Assembly (NCBI GenBank): GCA_947648875.1
Contig: CANSPM010000008.1
Span: 1-64,000 of the forward strand
Source of the DNA: an uncultured Lachnospiraceae bacterium
GTDB taxonomy: Bacteria > Bacillota > Clostridia > Lachnospirales > Lachnospiraceae
DNA: 64,000 nucleotides
Direction: 5' to 3'
Shown here: in pieces, positions 1 to 8,633 of the stretch
Position numbering within the stretch: position 1 is the stretch's first letter
Layout: the number at the start of each line of letters is the position of its first letter
Program-made: the position numbers and the translations under genes
Notes under the pieces: generated by a model
Told to the model about the DNA's origin: nothing
Database searches by the model: none
The model's input: the letters and a program-made list of their open reading frames with translations, nothing else

Positions 1-1748
1 GGCATCTGGGCTCCAATCTGGGGGCGGTCGAACTGACCATGGCGCTGCATCTGGCCCTGAAACTTCCGGAGGACAAGATTATCTGGGATGTGGGGCATCA
101 GTCCTACACCCACAAGATTCTGACCGGGCGCAAGGAGGGATTTGACGGTCTGCGGCAGTTTCACGGCATGAGCGGTTTCCCCAAGCGCAAGGAGAGTTGC
201 TGCGACGCTTTTGATACAGGACATAGTTCCACCTCCATCTCGGCGGGTCTGGGATTGGTGAAGGCCAGGGATATCCAGGGGCTGGATCAGACCGTCGTAT
301 CGGTGATCGGTGACGGGGCCATGACCGGGGGCATGGCCTATGAGGCTTTAAACAATGCGGGCAAACTGGAGACCAATTTTATCATTATTCTCAATGACAA
401 CAATATGTCCATCTCCGAAAATGTAGGCGGCGTGTCCAAATATTTGAACAACATCCGTACCGCCGACAGTTATCTGGATCTCAAGAGAGGGATATATGAA
501 GCCCTGCGGGGGACGCCCCGGGGCAACAATATGGTGTCCGGCATTCGCAGAGTTAAGAGCAGCTTTAAGCAGCTGGTGATACCGGGTATGCTCTTCGAGG
601 ATATGGGGATTACATACCTGGGCCCGGTGGACGGGCATAATATACAGGCTCTTGTACGGGTGATTCAGGAGGCCAGGCGGGTGAACGGCGCTGTGATGAT
701 CCACGCCATTACCCAGAAAGGCAAGGGATATGCCCCTGCGGAACGCCACCCCGCCCGGTTTCACGGCGCGGACCCCTTTGAGGTGGAGACGGGTCTCCCC
801 ACCAGGCCCCATACCACTCCCAGTTACACAGATGTTTTTTCCACGGTGATGTGCAAGCTGGGGGGGCGGGACGAGAAGGTGGTGGCAATCACCGCTGCCA
901 TGCCGGACGGTACGGGTCTTAAAAGATTCCGCAACATGTATCCGGAGCGCTTTTTTGATGTGGGCATTGCCGAGGAACATGCTGTGACTTTTGCCGCAGG
1001 TCTGGCGGCGGGGGGCATGAAGCCGGTGGTGGCAGTGTATTCTTCCTTTTTACAGAGGGCCTATGATCAGATTCTGCATGATGTCTGCATCCAGAATCTG
1101 CCCGTGGTCTTTGCCATTGACCGGGCGGGTCTGGTGGGCAGCGACGGCGAGACGCACCAAGGTATTTTTGACCTTTCTTATCTGACCAACATTCCCAATA
1201 TGCATGTATGCGCCCCTAAAAATAAGTGGGAACTGGCAGATATGCTAAAATACGCAGTGCTGTTCGGAGGTCCCATCGCGATCCGGTATCCCAGGGGGGA
1301 GGCTTATGACGGTCTGAGGGAGTTTCGGGAACCTGTGCTCTGTGGTCGGGCGGAATGGATTTACCGGGAACGGGACATAGCGCTGTTTGCCGTGGGCAGT
1401 ATGGTCAAGACGGCAGAGCTCGTCAGAGAGAAGCTGAAGGCGGACGGGTTGCGGGTGAGCCTGGTCAATGCGCGGTTTGTCAAACCCATAGACAGGGAGG
1501 CGGTGCTGGAGGCCTGCGAGGAGCACGAACTTATTGTGACACTGGAGGAGAATGTATCTGCCGGAGGATATGGAGAGAAGGTGCTGCGTCTTCTCTGTGA
1601 GGAGCGAAAGACTACAGATTGTCTCCAGATAGCGCTGCCTGACGCCTATATTGAGCACGGGAATGTGGAGAAGTTGAAAAGTGAGATTGGTATGGACGCG
1701 GACAGCATCTGCCGCAGAATCCGGGAGAGAATGGCGGGAGACCAATAA
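1..1748 (+). CDS. dxs: 1-deoxy-D-xylulose-5-phosphate synthase, 5' end missing
   Basis: Condenses pyruvate and glyceraldehyde 3-phosphate to 1-deoxy-D-xylulose 5-phosphate with thiamine diphosphate, the first step of the non-mevalonate isoprenoid pathway, in the cytosol. The open frame already runs at base 3 and reads HLGSNLGAVELTMALHL, the conserved Dxs N-terminal segment, so the gene enters from outside the window; the ATG at 39 is internal. The thiamine-binding GDGAMTGG segment and the later transketolase-type pyrimidine-binding region (DVGIAEEHAVTFAAGLA) are intact, as is the C-terminal domain. About 580 codons are present; the family is usually near 620, so roughly 40 are missing. It heads the dxs-tlyA-nadK-argR-recN-spoIVB cluster typical of Clostridia. 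Confidence 0.97.
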   Translation, partial: HLGSNLGAVELTMALHLALKLPEDKIIWDVGHQSYTHKILTGRKEGFDGLRQFHGMSGFPKRKESCCDAFDTGHSSTSISAGLGLVKARDIQGLDQTVVSVIGDGAMTGGMAYEALNNAGKLETNFIIILNDNNMSISENVGGVSKYLNNIRTADSYLDLKRGIYEALRGTPRGNNMVSGIRRVKSSFKQLVIPGMLFEDMGITYLGPVDGHNIQALVRVIQEARRVNGAVMIHAITQKGKGYAPAERHPARFHGADPFEVETGLPTRPHTTPSYTDVFSTVMCKLGGRDEKVVAITAAMPDGTGLKRFRNMYPERFFDVGIAEEHAVTFAAGLAAGGMKPVVAVYSSFLQRAYDQILHDVCIQNLPVVFAIDRAGLVGSDGETHQGIFDLSYLTNIPNMHVCAPKNKWELADMLKYAVLFGGPIAIRYPRGEAYDGLREFREPVLCGRAEWIYRERDIALFAVGSMVKTAELVREKLKADGLRVSLVNARFVKPIDREAVLEACEEHELIVTLEENVSAGGYGEKVLRLLCEERKTTDCLQIALPDAYIEHGNVEKLKSEIGMDADSICRRIRERMAGDQ

Positions 1749-1840
1749 CCCCTGGAGGGGGCATTTTAAGCTATGTGCATGGGGTAAAAGCAGCTTTGGA
1801 TGCTTTATCCCATGCTTTGGATATGCAGGAAAGAGGAACG

Positions 1841-2728
1841 ATGAAGGAACGTTTGGATGTGATTCTGGTAGAACAGGGTTTTGCGCCTTCCCGGGAGAAG
1901 GCCAAGGCAGTCATCATGTCGGGTCTTGTCTATGTGAACGGGCAGAAAGAGGACAAGGCGGGCAGTATGTTCGACACGGCGGATCTGCGGCTGGAGGTCA
2001 GGGGGACGCAGCAGAAATATGTGAGCCGGGGAGGACTGAAACTGGAAAAGGCCATAAACAGCTGGGGGCTTGTTCTGGAAGGACTGGTGTGCATGGACAT
2101 CGGTGCCTCCACTGGCGGATTTACCGACTGTATGCTACAAAACGGAGCCGCAAAGGTTTATTCCGTGGATGTGGGGCATGGACAGTTGGACTGGAAGCTG
2201 CGGAATGACCCCAGAGTGGTGTGTATGGAGAAAACCAATTTCCGCTATATGCAACCGGCGGACGTGGAGGAGTCTCCTGACTTCGCCAGTGTGGACGTAT
2301 CCTTTATCTCTTTGACCAAAATTCTGATACCCGCCCGGAATCTGCTCAAGGACGGAGGGCGGATGGTGTGCCTGATCAAGCCGCAGTTTGAGGCGGGCCG
2401 TGAGAAAGTGGGCAAAAAAGGTGTGGTCAGGGACCCTGCTGTACACCGGGAGGTGATTCACAAGGTTATTGACTTTGCGGATGCCATCGGTTTTTCTGTG
2501 CTGCACTTGGAGTATTCCCCCATAAAGGGGCCGGAGGGAAATATTGAGTATCTGGTACATATTCAAAAGGACAGTATACGATGTCAGGCCCTGTCGGAAC
2601 TGACGGAGCAGGAGGCGGAAGCAGGGCTGAAGGAATTGCTTTTGTCGGAAAGCGGTTTATCCTGGGGGCAGGATTGGCGGGAAGAGATTGATAACACAGT
2701 GGATCGTGCCCACGCGCAGCACTTTTAA
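1841..2728 (+). CDS. tlyA: TlyA-type rRNA (cytidine-2'-O)-methyltransferase
   Basis: Member of the TlyA/hemolysin A family, which 2'-O-methylates cytidines in 16S and 23S rRNA. An N-terminal S4 RNA-binding domain (about residues 1-65, starting KERLDVILVEQG) is followed by an FtsJ/RrmJ-like Rossmann methyltransferase with the SAM loop DIGASTGGFTDC near residue 90. The frame is open to 1775, but the start at 1841 is preferred because AGGAAAGAGG sits just before it and the protein then begins at the normal S4 start. Length is 295 aa, slightly above the usual 270. It follows dxs by 92 bases in the same orientation, presumably co-transcribed. The hemolysin label of the family is historical and not a functional claim here. 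Confidence 0.93.
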   Translation: MKERLDVILVEQGFAPSREKAKAVIMSGLVYVNGQKEDKAGSMFDTADLRLEVRGTQQKYVSRGGLKLEKAINSWGLVLEGLVCMDIGASTGGFTDCMLQNGAAKVYSVDVGHGQLDWKLRNDPRVVCMEKTNFRYMQPADVEESPDFASVDVSFISLTKILIPARNLLKDGGRMVCLIKPQFEAGREKVGKKGVVRDPAVHREVIHKVIDFADAIGFSVLHLEYSPIKGPEGNIEYLVHIQKDSIRCQALSELTEQEAEAGLKELLLSESGLSWGQDWREEIDNTVDRAHAQHF

Positions 2729-2880
2729 GCTATACGTGTCAGTGCTGTGCTTCGCGGTTCGATTTACTGTGCTTCCTTTCTGCAAGTTACTTTATAACGC
2801 GGTGTTCCGATGTCGCGTATGCATATACCGATTGGCGCGATACCGCATGACAGGTTGCGGTATGCAGGAAAGAGGCGGGG

Positions 2881-3744
2881 ATGAAGCATTTTTTGATCTA
2901 CACCAACTGTCACAAGGATAAGGGAATGGTGATGACGGAGCGGATTCGCGGCTATCTGGAGTCCCATGGGCATAAATGTACGTTAATTCTACAAAATAAG
3001 GGGGACGGAAATCATCATGACATGGACTCCGGGGACCACATTCCGGCGGATGCCAGCTGTATGATCGTCCTGGGGGGAGACGGCACCATGCTGCAGGCCG
3101 CATGGGATGTGAAGAAAACCAATATTCCCCTGATCGGCGTAAACCTGGGGACTCTGGGCTATATGACAGAGGTGGAGCCCGGATGTCTATATGAGGCGCT
3201 GGACCGGCTGATGGCCGGAGAGGTTCTGTCCGAGAGCCGTATGATGCTGAACGGCAAGATTTTTTACCAGGACGGAAGGGCTATGGAGGACTGGGCCCTG
3301 AATGACATTGTTATCTCCAGGAGCGGCGTGTTACAGGTTATCAAGATCCATATTTATGTAAATGGGCAATTTCTCAAAGATTACAGTGCTGACGGTGTGA
3401 TCATCACCACCCCCACCGGCTCCACAGGCTATAACCTGTCCGCAGGCGGCCCCATAGCGGAACCTTCCGCCCGACTGATTATTATGACTCCTATCTGCCC
3501 CCACACTCTCAGCAGCAGGAGTATCATTTTGTCCCCCGAGGATGTGATTGAGATTGAGATTCCCAAGGGCCGGGAGGGCAGAATACAGCAGGTGACCGCC
3601 AATTTTGACGGCGCCCATCAGGTATCCATGGGCACCGGCGACCGAATCAGAATCGTGAAATCGGAGAAGACCACAGAGATTTTATCGGTGAACAAAGTGA
3701 GTTTTCTGGAAGTGCTGCACCGCAAGATGCGAGAGACAGAATAA
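2881..3744 (+). CDS. nadK: NAD kinase
   Basis: Phosphorylates NAD to NADP using ATP or polyphosphate, in the cytosol. The diagnostic GGDGT motif is at residues 65-69, and the second conserved segment TTPTGSTGYNLSAGGP, which carries the NAD-binding site, follows near residue 178. Length 287 aa is normal. GGAAAGAGGCGGGG immediately precedes the ATG. A 152-base spacer separates it from tlyA and contains a short hairpin (8-bp arms ATACCGCA/TGCGGTAT) but no evident promoter, so it probably remains part of the dxs-recN operon. Confidence 0.96.
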   Translation: MKHFLIYTNCHKDKGMVMTERIRGYLESHGHKCTLILQNKGDGNHHDMDSGDHIPADASCMIVLGGDGTMLQAAWDVKKTNIPLIGVNLGTLGYMTEVEPGCLYEALDRLMAGEVLSESRMMLNGKIFYQDGRAMEDWALNDIVISRSGVLQVIKIHIYVNGQFLKDYSADGVIITTPTGSTGYNLSAGGPIAEPSARLIIMTPICPHTLSSRSIILSPEDVIEIEIPKGREGRIQQVTANFDGAHQVSMGTGDRIRIVKSEKTTEILSVNKVSFLEVLHRKMRETE

Positions 3745-3967
3745 GGAAAAGCGGCTCTCCTCCGCAGAGAGAACGGAAGCGTTAAATGGGTTTATATCGG
3801 AAATCGGTGTACGGACTGCGGTACATTGGGTTTCTGCTTGGACTGGAAAATTGACTGTGAACCTGCGGATGAAATGGGGCAAAATATATAGTTCCGGTTC
3901 AAACTTTATGTACGGGAACACGTTGCTGAATTGTGAGACGGAATAACTGGCAGGGGAGGGATGGCAT

Positions 3968-4429
3968 ATGGGCCTTAAAAAAAACAGACATAATACGATT
4001 CTGGAAATCATTGCCCGGCAAGAGATAGATACCCAGGAGGAATTGGCCAGACAGCTTAAGGAGGCAGGATATGATGTGACCCAGGCCACTGTGTCCCGGG
4101 ATATCCGGGAATTGAACCTGTACAAAGTATCCGCCGAGAGCGGCAGACAGAAGTACGCTATATTACAGCAGGAGGACAGCCGCCATCTGGAGGATAAGTA
4201 CATCCGGGTCTTAAAAGACGGTTTTTCCTCTATGGACATGGCGCAGAATATTTTGGTGGTAAAGACGGTCTCCGGAATGGCCATGGCAGTTGCGGCAGCC
4301 ATTGACGCCATGCATTTTCAGGAGATTGTGGGAAGTATTGCCGGGGATGACACCATTATGATGGCTGTGCGCACGGTGGAGGATACGGAGAAGCTGATGG
4401 GAAGAATAAGGGAATTGTTGCATTCCTGA
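3968..4429 (+). CDS. argR: Arginine repressor ArgR/AhrC
   Basis: Arginine-responsive DNA-binding repressor/activator of arginine biosynthesis and catabolism, hexameric in known members. The N-terminal winged helix (residues 1-70) has the typical EELARQLKEAG and TQATVSRDIRELNL segments; the C-terminal arginine-binding and hexamerisation domain holds the conserved IAGDDTIMMAVRT segment. Length 153 aa is normal. The start at 3968 follows GGGGAGGG; an ATG at 3961 is in another frame. A 223-base spacer after nadK shows no clear sigma-A promoter or ARG box. Its place between nadK and recN is conserved in Clostridia. Confidence 0.95.
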   Translation: MGLKKNRHNTILEIIARQEIDTQEELARQLKEAGYDVTQATVSRDIRELNLYKVSAESGRQKYAILQQEDSRHLEDKYIRVLKDGFSSMDMAQNILVVKTVSGMAMAVAAAIDAMHFQEIVGSIAGDDTIMMAVRTVEDTEKLMGRIRELLHS

Positions 4430-4541
4430 GCTTGGTATGACAGCCGGTACTTTGCAGGCTGTGGCAGTCTCAGAGGGAGCCTTTAGACTGCGGGAGAGGG
4501 CACGGCTTTTCTGAGATGAGAAGCCGGGAGGAAAGGGAAAA

Positions 4542-6224
4542 ATGTTAGTAAGTTTACATGTGAAAAATCTGGCTCTCATCGAGGAGACAGAGGTGGAATT
4601 TGGGGAAGGACTCAATATATTGACCGGCGAGACCGGCGCGGGAAAATCTATTTTGATCGGTTCGGTCAATTTGGCGTTGGGAGCCAGGTTTGACAAAGAT
4701 ATGTTGCGCCAGGGGGCGGAGAGCGCCCTGGTAGAGTTGATGTTTACCTGTCCCCCTGAGAATAAGGCGCTGCGGGAGAAGCTGGGGGAACTGGAGATTC
4801 CGCTGGAAGAGGACACCGTATTGATCAGCCGCCGTATGCAGCCGGGGAAGAATGTGCTGCGCATCAACGGCGAATCCGTCAACGCCCGGCAGGTCAAGGA
4901 GGTGGCGGAACTGCTGATCGACATTCACGGCCAGCATGAACATCAGTCTCTTCTGCACAAAAAGAAGCATATGGAAATACTGGACGCCTATGCGGGAACG
5001 GCGGCCCTGGAGGTCCTGGGGCTGGTGGAAGAGCGCTACCGGGAGGCCAGGCGGCTTCGGGAGGAAATGGAGGAAAACCGACTGGATCAGGATGCCCTGA
5101 AAAGGGAGCAGGAACTGCTGACCTTTGAGCAGCAGGAGATTCGGAATGCCCATCTGACACCCGGCGAGGACACGGCGTTGGAAGAAGAGTACCGGCGGAT
5201 GGTGAACGGCAAAAAGATTGCCGAAGCGCTGGGAGAGGCGCAGGCTTACGCGGGCAATGAGGACGGCGGCGCAGGGAGTTCTTTGAGCAGGGCATTGCGC
5301 TGTATGCGCAGTATCGCGGAGTATGACAGGCAGCTGGAACAGCTGGCGCAACAGATGGATCAAATTGACGGCCTGCTCAGTGACCTGAACCGTGATATGG
5401 TCCAGTACCAGGACAGCCTGACCTGGGATGAGGAAGATTTTCAGAGGACGGAGGAGCGCCTAAACCTGATTAACCGACTAAAAGATAAGTATGGGAGCAG
5501 TCTGGAGCAGATTTTGCAGGCGTATGAGGACAAATGTCAGAGACTGGAGAAGTTGGCGGATTATGATCTGTATATGCAGAAATTGGAGCAAAAGTCTGAC
5601 AAGGCGCAGAAAGCCCTGGAACAGGCGTGCAGAAAGTTGACCCGCATCCGCAGGGAAAGCGCCAAAGCTCTGACGGAGGTGCTGACCGAGGCTCTGCGGG
5701 GGCTGAATTTCCTGACGGTGCAGCTGCAGATCCGGGTGCAGGACGGCCAAAGCATCAGCGCCAGGGGATGGGATGAGGTAGAATTTCTGATCTCTACCAA
5801 CCCGGGGGAGGCGGTAAAGCCGCTGGCCCAGATTGCCAGCGGCGGCGAACTGTCCCGGATCATGCTGGCCATCAAGACAGTTCTGGCCAGCCGGGATGAT
5901 ATCGACACGCTGATCTTTGACGAGATAGACGCGGGCATCAGTGGCAAGACGGCCTGGAAGGTTTCGGAGCAGCTGGACAATGTGGCCCATGCCCACCAGG
6001 TGATCTGCATTACTCATCTGCCCCAGATAGCCGCCATGGCGGACAGGCATTTTGTTATAGAAAAGGACGCCCGGAAGGATTCCACCATCACCCGCATCCG
6101 GCAGCTGGAGGGGGAGGAAAATTTGCAGGAACTGGGCAGACTTCTGGGAGGCGACGGTATGACCGAAGCCGTGCTGGGCAATGCCAGGGAGATGCGGCAA
6201 CAGGCCCTGGGGCATAAACATTAA
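4542..6224 (+). CDS. recN: DNA repair protein RecN
   Basis: SMC-like ATPase that acts early in double-strand break repair with RecA. The N-terminal Walker A is GETGAGKS near residue 31; the central region (about 150-380) is a long Gln/Glu/Leu-rich coiled coil; the C-terminal half has the ABC signature ASGGELSR and the Walker B segment TLIFDEIDAGISG. Length 560 aa is normal. GGGAGGAAAGGG precedes the ATG. A 112-base gap after argR holds two short hairpins but no obvious terminator. The gene ends 60 bases before the large hairpin in front of spoIVB. Confidence 0.97.
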   Translation: MLVSLHVKNLALIEETEVEFGEGLNILTGETGAGKSILIGSVNLALGARFDKDMLRQGAESALVELMFTCPPENKALREKLGELEIPLEEDTVLISRRMQPGKNVLRINGESVNARQVKEVAELLIDIHGQHEHQSLLHKKKHMEILDAYAGTAALEVLGLVEERYREARRLREEMEENRLDQDALKREQELLTFEQQEIRNAHLTPGEDTALEEEYRRMVNGKKIAEALGEAQAYAGNEDGGAGSSLSRALRCMRSIAEYDRQLEQLAQQMDQIDGLLSDLNRDMVQYQDSLTWDEEDFQRTEERLNLINRLKDKYGSSLEQILQAYEDKCQRLEKLADYDLYMQKLEQKSDKAQKALEQACRKLTRIRRESAKALTEVLTEALRGLNFLTVQLQIRVQDGQSISARGWDEVEFLISTNPGEAVKPLAQIASGGELSRIMLAIKTVLASRDDIDTLIFDEIDAGISGKTAWKVSEQLDNVAHAHQVICITHLPQIAAMADRHFVIEKDARKDSTITRIRQLEGEENLQELGRLLGGDGMTEAVLGNAREMRQQALGHKH

Positions 6225-6284
6225 ACGGTATTTTTTAAAAATTTTGGAAAGCCATAAATTTCATTGATTAAAGTCAATTAAAGT

Positions 6285-6355
6285 ATCACACACTATTTGC
6301 ATGACTATTTGCGAATGTTTAGACGGCGTATACATGCAGAAAGTGTGTGATTTTT
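6285..6355 (+). promoter_or_regulatory. Long imperfect hairpin over the spoIVB start region
   Basis: Arms 6285-6303 and 6333-6351 can form 18 of 19 pairs (one A-A mismatch, one G-U), enclosing a 29-base loop. The outer ten bases, ATCACACACT and AGTGTGTGAT, are perfect. Five T's follow at 6351-6355 and the likely spoIVB ATG is at 6356, so the structure both resembles an intrinsic terminator and would bury the spoIVB ribosome binding region. Within it a 12-base unit (ACTATTTGCATG, 6292-6303) is followed by a near copy. Function is inferred only. Confidence 0.6.
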
Positions 6356-7729
6356 ATGTGGAAAAAAACAATTCATAACGAGGATATAATGCTGGAAAAC
6401 GCGGCGATCCGGCAGCAGGCGGGCGCAGAGATGGTGGCGCTTCTGGAAAACTGGAAAAAGCATAAAAGGCGTCGCAGTGTCTATCGTTTTGGTCTGTGTG
6501 GCATTCTTATATGCGCCAGTCTGCTTCTGGGCTGTATGGGCTACTACAACCTATATAATCAGATCCCTTCGGTGCTGCGGATCAAGGCGGATATGGAACA
6601 GACGATAGACCTGGGAGTACCTCTCACCGGGGAGATGGTGGCGGTGAGCGGCCAGGAGGAGTCCAATATCCCTGCGGGAGCGGTCAATATAGACCTGAGT
6701 CGCCAGGTGACCATGATGATGAGCTCGGACCAGAGCTATCAGATGAATGTGAAAATATTCGGCATTCTTCCTTTTAAGCGGGTGGGTATACAGGTCATCC
6801 GGGATCAGGAATTGACGCCGGTGGGAGCTCCCATAGGAATCTACGTAAAGGCGGAAGGACTGCTGGTGGTGGGTGTGGGCGATTTTCAGGGCACGGATGG
6901 CATCAGCTACTGTCCGGCCAAATATGTGGTAAAATCAGGGGATTATATCCTACAGCTGGACGGCGAGCCGGTGACGACCAAGACGGATTTTGTGCGCCGG
7001 GTGGAAGAGTGCCAGGGCCGGGAGGTTACGCTGCAAATCAAGAGGGGAGAGGATATACTGAATGTGAAGGCCCAGCCGGTACAAAACAGTGACCGGAAGT
7101 ACAAACTGGGAATCTGGATTCGTGACAATGCCCAGGGAGTGGGCACTATGACCTATATAGACGCTGACGGCAATTTCGGCGCGCTGGGGCATGGTATCAA
7201 CGATGTGGACACCAGCACTCTGATGAACCTGGACGACGGCACGCTATACCAGACGGAGATTATCGCCATCAAGAAAGGCCGGGACGGGGAACCGGGGGAG
7301 ATGACCGGCATGATCGTGTACAACCAGGACCGTATACTGGGGAATATTTTTTATAACGGAAAAGAGGGAATTTTTGGTCACTGCAATGAGAAGGCTCTGG
7401 CCATGGGTACGGAGAAAGCCCTGCCCATCGGATTGAAACAGGATATTGAGAAGGGACCTGCGCAGATTCTGTGCACTGTGGATGACATGCCCAAATACTA
7501 TGATGTGGAGATCACGGCAGTGCATCTGGATCACGACAATGTGAACAGAGGCATCGAGTTGGAGGTGACGGACCCGGAACTTCTGGCCCTCACCGGCGGC
7601 ATTATCCAGGGGATGAGCGGAGCGCCCATCATTCAGAACCATCACCTGATCGGAGCTGTCACCCATGTGTTGGTTCAGGATGCCAGCAGAGGGTATGGTA
7701 TCTTTATTGAGAATATGCTGGAGCATTGA
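6356..7729 (+). CDS. spoIVB: SpoIVB peptidase (S55 family)
   Basis: Serine protease that, in spore formers, is secreted from the forespore into the intermembrane space to trigger pro-sigma-K processing. A membrane anchor lies near residues 40-65 (GILICASLLLGC), a PDZ domain in the middle (IGIYVKAEGLLVVGVGDFQ... YILQLDGEPV), and the S55 domain at the C-terminus contains the His segment FGALGHGI and the Ser segment IIQGMSGAPIIQ. The start is uncertain: GTG 6347, ATG 6356 or ATG 6389 (with GAGG five bases before) are all in frame; the hairpin at 6285-6351 covers the upstream region. In most Clostridia spo0A follows; here a convergent amidase does. Confidence 0.92.
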   Translation: MWKKTIHNEDIMLENAAIRQQAGAEMVALLENWKKHKRRRSVYRFGLCGILICASLLLGCMGYYNLYNQIPSVLRIKADMEQTIDLGVPLTGEMVAVSGQEESNIPAGAVNIDLSRQVTMMMSSDQSYQMNVKIFGILPFKRVGIQVIRDQELTPVGAPIGIYVKAEGLLVVGVGDFQGTDGISYCPAKYVVKSGDYILQLDGEPVTTKTDFVRRVEECQGREVTLQIKRGEDILNVKAQPVQNSDRKYKLGIWIRDNAQGVGTMTYIDADGNFGALGHGINDVDTSTLMNLDDGTLYQTEIIAIKKGRDGEPGEMTGMIVYNQDRILGNIFYNGKEGIFGHCNEKALAMGTEKALPIGLKQDIEKGPAQILCTVDDMPKYYDVEITAVHLDHDNVNRGIELEVTDPELLALTGGIIQGMSGAPIIQNHHLIGAVTHVLVQDASRGYGIFIENMLEH

Positions 7730-7742
7730 GGAGCAAGCCGCG

Positions 7743-7793
7743 GCATATAAAGCAGAGACATGTGGAAAAATCATCTGTCTCTGCTTTATATGC
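7743..7793. terminator. 18-bp hairpin between convergent spoIVB and amidase genes
   Basis: Arms 7743-7760 and 7776-7793 are perfectly complementary (18 bp) around a 15-base loop, just past the spoIVB stop and before the 3' end of the opposite gene. It fits a bidirectional transcription end, although the T tracts beyond the stem are poor on both strands. Confidence 0.6.
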
Positions 7794-7835
7794 TGTTTAT
7801 GACATTGGAATCCCCGTGGAATCTGGATTTTATAT

Positions 7836-8366
7836 CTACATTCCCAGTGTTATCAGTATCCCGTCCGCAATGGCCTGGGCAATATCGTCGAACCGTTCAT
7901 CAAACAGCTGATTATCCGCATCCGTGTTGATAAAGCCCACTTCTACCAGTACGGAGGGCATCTGGGTGCGGTTCAGAACCACCAGGTCCTGACGCTGGTT
8001 GACTCCCTGGTTGAGAAATCCCACCGCTTCCAGCTGCTGGTTAATATTGTCAGCCAGTTGTGCCGCAGCTCCATAGCGGTTGTAAACCAGAGACTCGATT
8101 CCACTGTACTGATTGGGATAGGGACTGGAATTGCGGTGGATGGAAACAAAATAGTCGGCCCCGGTCTGATTGCCCTCCATGGCCTTCTGCGCGGGGGATT
8201 CATAGATATCTGTGGTGCGGGTATAATATACGTCCACTCCACGGTTCTCCAGGATCTGTCCCACAGCCAGGGTCAGGGCCAGCGCATCGTCCTTTTCCTG
8301 TCTGCCCTGATAGGTGGCTCCGGGATTTGCGCCGCCGTGCCCCGCGTCTAATACAATAAGTGGCAT
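7836..8366 (-). CDS. N-acetylmuramoyl-L-alanine amidase (Amidase_3)
   Basis: Zinc amidase domain cleaving the lactyl-peptide bond of peptidoglycan. The protein is almost exactly one Amidase_3 domain of 176 aa: zinc ligands are visible as DAGHGG near residue 10, the Glu in GRQEKDDAL, the His in SIHRNSS, and the catalytic Glu in VLVEVGFINT. It resembles CwlD/LytC-type enzymes. No signal peptide is seen, so either it acts inside the cell during sporulation or lysis or uses another export route. It is convergent with spoIVB, in the place normally held by spo0A; a sporulation role is an inference from position. Confidence 0.88.
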   Translation of the reverse strand: MPLIVLDAGHGGANPGATYQGRQEKDDALALTLAVGQILENRGVDVYYTRTTDIYESPAQKAMEGNQTGADYFVSIHRNSSPYPNQYSGIESLVYNRYGAAAQLADNINQQLEAVGFLNQGVNQRQDLVVLNRTQMPSVLVEVGFINTDADNQLFDERFDDIAQAIADGILITLGM

Positions 8367-8633
8367 GTTCTTCCCTCTCTGACAGAATAAATGTTTACTA
8401 TGTTATATGCGCCTGTAGGGCTTTGGTTGACACATTATTCAGCATTTTAGCGCAGCGTGTCCATTTTATGCGTGATTCCCATGGCATAATGTTGTCAGAG
8501 GGTGTGCATGGAGCAAGGAAAAAGGTGGTATCCCTTTACATACATTTTACCCAAAGCTGATATTATATTTTACCTCCCCCTGCTATGATAAAAGTATGGA
8601 ATTTGAGGAAACATAGGTGGAGAGGTGAATTGT
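8367..8633. other. Divergent intergenic region, amidase and nptA
   Basis: About 267 bases with no plausible gene. It must contain promoters for both neighbours. TATAAC with a poor -35 faces the amidase, and an A/T-rich stretch near 8535-8575 (TTTACA, then TATTAT) faces the transporter, but neither has good spacing. GGTGGAGAGG before 8634 is the nptA ribosome binding site. Confidence 0.4.

Noticed and set aside
6347..6349. GTG as spoIVB start
   Set aside because: It lies within the right arm of the hairpin, with no purine-rich box at good spacing; ATG 6356 or 6389 is preferred.
7973..8359. Several open frames on both strands over the amidase gene
   Set aside because: The minus-strand frame with all zinc ligands explains the region.
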